From an uncultured Dorea sp. (GTDB taxonomy: Bacteria; Bacillota; Clostridia; Lachnospirales; Lachnospiraceae): a stretch of 12,725 nucleotides of DNA. The notes beneath the pieces were generated by a model. It worked only from the letters and a program-made list of their open reading frames with translations, had not been told where the DNA came from and made no database searches. The first letter of the stretch is position 1. Every line of letters starts with the position of its first letter. Shown here piece after piece: positions 6,954-12,725 of the stretch. The stretch lies in NCBI GenBank assembly GCA_934307335.1, contig CAKRCL010000049.1, forward strand, positions 1 to 12,725, given 5' to 3'. A program made the translations under genes and the position numbers.

Positions 6954-7597
6954 GCCATTGCTTGCTTCACATCTTCTTTGAACTGATTCCATGCATCTTC
7001 ATTTTCCACAAAATATTTTGGGCAATTTTTACCTGTCACATCATAATGCCTGATCACATCCTGTTCTGTCAGATTAAATTTCAGACATAGCCATGCCGTA
7101 AGCTGCACCATAGAGCGATATGTAGCATTATTAAATTTCCCACTTTCATCCGGGTGACAACACTCTATAGATACTGTATCATGATTCCTGCCATTAGAAG
7201 CATATGCAATCTCCCATGTCGGAACACATTGTACAATCTCACCTTCCAGACCAACCACAAAATTACTGCTTGCCTTTGTCTTATGGCTATCCTTCAAACC
7301 TTCAAAATAATTACGGTTACCTATCGCTGTAGCTCCCGGATTTGCTGTATAATGGATGACTATTCCTGTAATTTTATCTGTCTTTTCCTGTGATCTGGAA
7401 TATGGATTCGGAGTCAAAAGTTCCACATCAATATCTGGTTTTGATGCGTCTACCGCTTCCGTATCTACTTCATAATACTCATTTGAAGAAAATATATGAT
7501 TTTTTATTTTTATCACACATGTAATTATCAACACGATTACAAGTATAAAAAGACCCAGCCGGATATTCCGCTGGGTCCTTCTTCTTTTCTTCATCAT
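6941..7597 (-). CDS. Membrane-anchored N-acetylmuramoyl-L-alanine amidase (Amidase_2 family)
   Basis: Cell-wall hydrolase predicted to cleave the bond between N-acetylmuramic acid and L-alanine in peptidoglycan. About 218 aa: a very basic N-terminus, one membrane segment (about 14-29), a short linker, then a zinc amidase domain (about 75-210). Zinc ligands are H82 in IVIHYTAN, H184 in RHYDVTG and C192 in KNCPKYF. The H-to-C spacing of 8 and K190 two residues before the cysteine match T7 lysozyme and PGRP-type amidases. The start is uncertain: ATGs at 7597 and 7594 and a GTG at 7627 are all in frame, and none has a clear Shine-Dalgarno. It follows guaB by about 100-130 nt with no terminator or good promoter between. 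A terminator-like hairpin lies inside its first codons. Confidence 0.9.
   Translation of the reverse strand: MMKKRRRTQRNIRLGLFILVIVLIITCVIKIKNHIFSSNEYYEVDTEAVDASKPDIDVELLTPNPYSRSQEKTDKITGIVIHYTANPGATAIGNRNYFEGLKDSHKTKASSNFVVGLEGEIVQCVPTWEIAYASNGRNHDTVSIECCHPDESGKFNNATYRSMVQLTAWLCLKFNLTEQDVIRHYDVTGKNCPKYFVENEDAWNQFKEDVKQAMACEK
7547..7577 (-). terminator. Terminator-like hairpin inside the amidase 5' coding region
   Basis: On the minus strand GACCCAGC (7577-7570) pairs perfectly with GCTGGGTC (7559-7552). An inner GGA/TCC pairing extends it past one bulged G, and five T follow directly, with A-rich sequence in front. It has every mark of an intrinsic terminator, yet lies 20-50 nt inside the amidase frame. 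No other terminator is visible after guaB, so it may end guaB transcripts or attenuate the amidase. Confidence 0.6.
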
Positions 7598-7723
7598 GCT
7601 GAGAGTTCTTCTCTTTTTTCTCTGCACGTTCTTCTGCCCCGCCTTTTCTATTATCCTATGTCAAATATTGTAACATGTTCTGGCGAAACATTTTATGAAT
7701 GAAATCTTATTAATTTCTGAATT

Positions 7724-9208
<1,485 letters not shown>

Positions 9209-9217
9209 TTAAAAGCT

Positions 9218-9247
9218 ATGATACAAAAAACAATCGGCATTTGTCAA
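9218..9247 (-). promoter_or_regulatory. guaB promoter
   Basis: Minus-strand TTGACA (9247-9242, perfect) is followed after 18 nt by TATCAT (9223-9218, 5 of 6). The predicted start is near 9211, about 33 nt before the ATG. A second candidate -10 (TAAAAT with TGG in front, 9264-9259) lies upstream but lacks a good -35. Confidence 0.8.
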
Positions 9248-9397
9248 CCGTTTTCCCTATTTTACCACAAATTGTACTAAAAAGAAAACTTCTTAATCCA
9301 AGAGTTTTCAAAATACTAATCTATCCTTATTAGATTTGCTAATACACTACTAATACACTTCGATCGGTCTTCACCACTTGACCATGCACCAAATCAT

Positions 9398-9444
9398 AAA
9401 AAGAGCAGATATCCCTTTCTAATAAACTCGAAAGTTCTACCTGC
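9398..9444 (-). terminator. groESL operon terminator
   Basis: On the minus strand GCAGGTA (9444-9438) pairs with TATCTGC (9411-9405, one G-U). After a GAA/GGA internal loop, CTTTC (9434-9430 read on the complement as the 5' arm) pairs with GAAAG (9419-9415). A TCTTTTT tract follows. It lies about 35 nt beyond the groEL stop codon. Confidence 0.75.
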
Positions 9445-9478
9445 CTTTTTATTACATAGTCTGATCGTACTGCTTAAA

Positions 9479-11125
<1,647 letters not shown>

Positions 11126-11149
11126 TCATTTATAATTCTTCAATGTAAA

Positions 11150-11434
11150 CTACTCAATGATTGCTAAAATATCATCCTGTTTTACAACGATATACTCTTC
11201 GTCTTCAATCTCAACAGATGTTCCTGCATATTTAGAATAGATGACCTGCTGTCCAACTGTAACATTCATCTTCACTTCTTTACCATCAACAGTTCCTCCC
11301 GGTCCAACTGCGATAACCTCTGCCTGCTGTGGTTTCTCCTTGGACTGTCCCGGAAGTACGATTCCTGACTTTGTAGTCTCTTCAGCCACGATCTGTTTCA
11401 ATACAACTCTGTCTCCTAATGGTACTAATTTCAT
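11150..11434 (-). CDS. groES: 10-kDa co-chaperonin GroES
   Basis: Heptameric lid of the GroEL chamber. The 94-aa length is standard. The N-terminal PLGDRVVLK motif (5-13), the mobile loop around residues 17-34 (ETTKSGIVLPGQ, with the GroEL-binding IVL) and the C-terminal EEYIVVKQDDILAII are diagnostic. AAGGAGG precedes the ATG at 11434 with 8 nt. It is the first gene of the groESL operon. Its leader contains the CIRCE operator, so expression is predicted to be repressed by HrcA and released on heat or protein-folding stress. Confidence 0.99.
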   Translation of the reverse strand: MKLVPLGDRVVLKQIVAEETTKSGIVLPGQSKEKPQQAEVIAVGPGGTVDGKEVKMNVTVGQQVIYSKYAGTSVEIEDEEYIVVKQDDILAIIE

Positions 11435-11469
11435 TATATATTCCTCCTTGCTTTAACATCTTCTTGTTG

Positions 11470-11496
11470 TTAGCACTCATAAAAAGAGAGTGCTAT
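11470..11496. promoter_or_regulatory. CIRCE operator (HrcA-binding site) of groESL
   Basis: TTAGCACTC, 9 nt, then GAGTGCTAT matches the CIRCE consensus TTAGCACTC-N9-GAGTGCTAA at 17 of 18 arm positions, with the last base T instead of A. It lies in the groES leader, about 35-60 nt before the start codon and just downstream of the predicted transcription start, as is usual for HrcA control. Confidence 0.96.
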
Positions 11497-11529
11497 TAAA
11501 AACTCTAGATATAAAATAGCACTCTCTTT
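11483..11529 (-). terminator. 15-bp inverted repeat overlapping CIRCE and the groESL promoter; possible codY-operon terminator
   Basis: AAAGAGAGTGCTATT (11483-11497) and AATAGCACTCTCTTT (11515-11529) are perfect complements around a 17-nt spacer. Read on the minus strand the stem leads into a T-rich end (TTTTTATG), so transcripts coming from the gene upstream (ending at 11553) could terminate here. The repeat shares its left arm with the CIRCE site and adds a third TAGCACTC half-site inside the groESL promoter. Its role as terminator, operator or both is inferred. Confidence 0.55.
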
Positions 11530-11541
11530 CCCTTTTGTCAA
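11513..11541 (-). promoter_or_regulatory. groESL promoter
   Basis: Minus-strand TTGACA (11541-11536, perfect) is followed after 17 nt by TATTTT (11518-11513, 4 of 6). The predicted start near 11506 puts CIRCE at the beginning of the transcript. The -10 overlaps an extra TAGCACTC half-site. Confidence 0.65.
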
Positions 11542-11552
11542 TATTCTTTTAT

Positions 11553-11867
11553 TTATTTTATTTTGTTCACACAATTTTCATAAAATCCGTTTTGTACACG
11601 AAATACTATGACTTTTCCGGCTTTATTACAGTATCTTTCACGGATAACTCCCAGACACCATATTTCTCTCTTCTCACTATCCACGGTACATTTATATACT
11701 CCATCCAAAGAAAAACTTGTAATATCTGATTTTCCTGCAATTAAGTATATGTTCTCTTCTTCCGGATTATACCGGATGATTTTACAATGATGAATCACTT
11801 CATCTTTTTCACCGTCTTCCAGAATCGTCCGCGTCATTTGAAGCACTGCAGGACACTCCTCATACAT
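11553..11867 (-). CDS. Conserved-looking small protein of unknown function, downstream of codY
   Basis: I do not recognise this 104-aa protein. It has no signal peptide or membrane helix. From about residue 20 it alternates short hydrophobic strands with turns (HHCKIIRYN, NIYLIAG, GVYKCTV, GVIRERY, KVIVFRV), suggesting a small beta-barrel; a PilZ-like fold is possible but the usual PilZ motifs are not clearly present. Several cysteines are scattered without a CxxC pair. The start is the ATG at 11867, 9 nt after GGAGG; an in-frame ATG at 11876 touches the Shine-Dalgarno and is unlikely to be used. It follows codY after 27 nt and is probably co-transcribed with it. The inverted repeat next to CIRCE lies 24 nt beyond its stop and may end the transcript. 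Confidence 0.8.
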   Translation of the reverse strand: MYEECPAVLQMTRTILEDGEKDEVIHHCKIIRYNPEEENIYLIAGKSDITSFSLDGVYKCTVDSEKREIWCLGVIRERYCNKAGKVIVFRVQNGFYENCVNKIK

Positions 11868-11894
11868 GTTGTCCATCCTCCGATTATTCTAAGT

Positions 11895-12680
11895 TTATCC
11901 TCTGTTCTTCTCTTCCTTAATGTGCTCCAGTTCTGTAAATACGTAATCATTTACAACTTTGATATAAGTTCCTTTCATTCCTGATGAACGAGATTCAATA
12001 ACTCCCGCACTTTCAAACTTGCGTAGGGCATTTACAATAACAGAACGTGTAATTCCAACTCTATCTGCGATCTTACTTGCCACCAGTATTCCTTCTGATC
12101 CATCTAATTCATCGAAAATATGAATGATTGCCTCTAATTCTGAATATGAAAGTGTACTGATTGCTGACTGCACAATATGCTCTTTTCTTGTCTCTTCTGC
12201 ACTTTCTTCATTCACAGAACGAAGCATCTCAAGTCCAACAACTGTAGTTCCATACTCACTAAGAATGATATCATCAATCTCGTAAGGTTTCTCTACTTTG
12301 TAAATAAACAATGTTCCAAGGCGTTCTCCGGCAATATTGATTGGTGTGATAATTGCCTGATATCCTCCGGTTGCCTCTGCTGAAAAACCAAGTGTCTGAA
12401 GATTTACATTTTCTTTTGTCGATAAAATACTGAGCAATCTTTCGTTCAACATACTGTCGATATGCTCACCAACCTCACAGGCAATCAATTCGCCAATCGG
12501 CTTCACATTCAGACATCTGCTTTTTCCAAGCACCTTTCCTTTTTTACTGACTACCAGAACATTCGATTCCAGTATCTCTGTTAAGACCTCGCATATATCA
12601 TTGAATACGACTTTACTGGAATTATTGTTGTGTAGTAATTTGTTGATTTTTCTAGTTTTATCTAATAATTGTACGCCCAT
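11895..12680 (-). CDS. codY: GTP- and branched-chain amino acid-sensing transcriptional regulator CodY
   Basis: Global repressor of stationary-phase and nutrient-acquisition genes in Firmicutes, activated by GTP and branched-chain amino acids. The protein is 261 aa (usual about 259). The N-terminal LLDKTRKINKLL (5-16) starts the ligand-binding GAF domain (to about 155). A linker helix follows, then a winged helix-turn-helix with the highly conserved segment VASKIADRVGITRSVIVNALRKFESAGVIESR (200-231) and GMKGTYIKV (234-242). The start is the ATG at 12680, 8 nt after GGAGG. An in-frame ATG at 12695 overlaps the Shine-Dalgarno. The unknown 104-aa gene lies directly downstream. In related Clostridia codY usually follows topA, which would lie outside the window. 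Confidence 0.98.
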   Translation of the reverse strand: MGVQLLDKTRKINKLLHNNNSSKVVFNDICEVLTEILESNVLVVSKKGKVLGKSRCLNVKPIGELIACEVGEHIDSMLNERLLSILSTKENVNLQTLGFSAEATGGYQAIITPINIAGERLGTLFIYKVEKPYEIDDIILSEYGTTVVGLEMLRSVNEESAEETRKEHIVQSAISTLSYSELEAIIHIFDELDGSEGILVASKIADRVGITRSVIVNALRKFESAGVIESRSSGMKGTYIKVVNDYVFTELEHIKEEKNRG

Positions 12681-12707
12681 ATGCAATTCCTCCATCTATG
12701 AGTGTAT

Positions 12708-12713
12708 ATTATC
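12708..12713 (-). promoter_or_regulatory. Possible -10 element of a codY promoter
   Basis: Minus-strand GATAAT (5 of 6 to the consensus) lies 28 nt before the codY ATG. The matching -35 would fall just outside the window, so this cannot be confirmed here. Confidence 0.3.
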
Positions 12714-12725
12714 ATACAATTCACG

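Noticed and set aside
7659..7664. Perfect TTGACA on the minus strand before the amidase as a promoter
   Set aside because: No -10-like hexamer lies 16-19 nt downstream. The nearby GATAAT is only a few bases away, so the spacing is wrong.
9302..9317. CodY-box-like sequence upstream of guaB as a confirmed regulatory site
   Set aside because: Four mismatches in 15 bases of AT-rich DNA are expected often by chance. It is kept only as a weak hint in the findings.
9345..9478. A 44-codon open frame on the minus strand after groEL with a protein-like composition
   Set aside because: It has no ATG or ribosome-binding site, runs straight through the groEL terminator hairpin, and its length is not unusual by chance.

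Overview
The window looks like a stretch of core chromosome from a low-GC Gram-positive anaerobe of the class Clostridia, most likely a gut Lachnospiraceae (Dorea / Mediterraneibacter / Ruminococcus type). The reasons are strong AGGAGG Shine-Dalgarno sites, AT-rich third positions, CodY, a CIRCE-controlled groESL operon, a chorismate mutase-shikimate kinase fusion, and a DUF5688-type protein, a family I associate with this group. This placement rests on gene content recalled from known families, not on a search. Every gene I can support, including the tRNA, lies on the minus strand, so the window reads right to left.

From right to left: (1) codY (GTP and branched-chain amino acid sensor) followed by a 104-aa protein of unknown function. 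(2) groES-groEL behind a promoter with a CIRCE (HrcA) operator, closed by a hairpin terminator. (3) A roughly 300-bp intergenic stretch holding the groEL terminator, a short tandem repeat and the guaB promoter. (4) guaB (IMP dehydrogenase), then a membrane-anchored N-acetylmuramoyl-L-alanine amidase, with no terminator between them but a terminator-like hairpin inside the first codons of the amidase. (5) A fused chorismate mutase/shikimate kinase whose stop codon abuts the start of a YqeG-type HAD phosphatase. (6) efp (elongation factor P) with its own promoter and terminator. (7) A DUF5688-type protein. (8) tRNA-Arg(CCG) followed 35 nt later by a small exported protein, closed by a strong terminator. 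(9) htrA (membrane serine protease). (10) glyA (serine hydroxymethyltransferase) followed by a small zinc-ribbon membrane protein.

Functionally these are housekeeping units: protein folding and quality control (GroESL, HtrA), nucleotide and one-carbon metabolism (GuaB, GlyA), aromatic amino acid synthesis (AroQ-AroK), translation (EF-P, tRNA-Arg), wall turnover (amidase) and global nutrient control (CodY). Intergenic gaps are short, and several promoters begin inside or directly after the stop codon of the preceding gene.

I found no mobile element, CRISPR array, toxin-antitoxin pair, defence island or obviously new multi-gene system. The most interesting signals are regulatory: a 15-bp perfect inverted repeat that extends the CIRCE site and may also terminate codY-operon transcripts, a terminator-like hairpin inside the amidase reading frame, a promoter nested in the efp terminator, and substitutions at catalytic positions of the fused chorismate mutase. 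The most useful unknown proteins are the one between codY and groES and the exported one after the tRNA.
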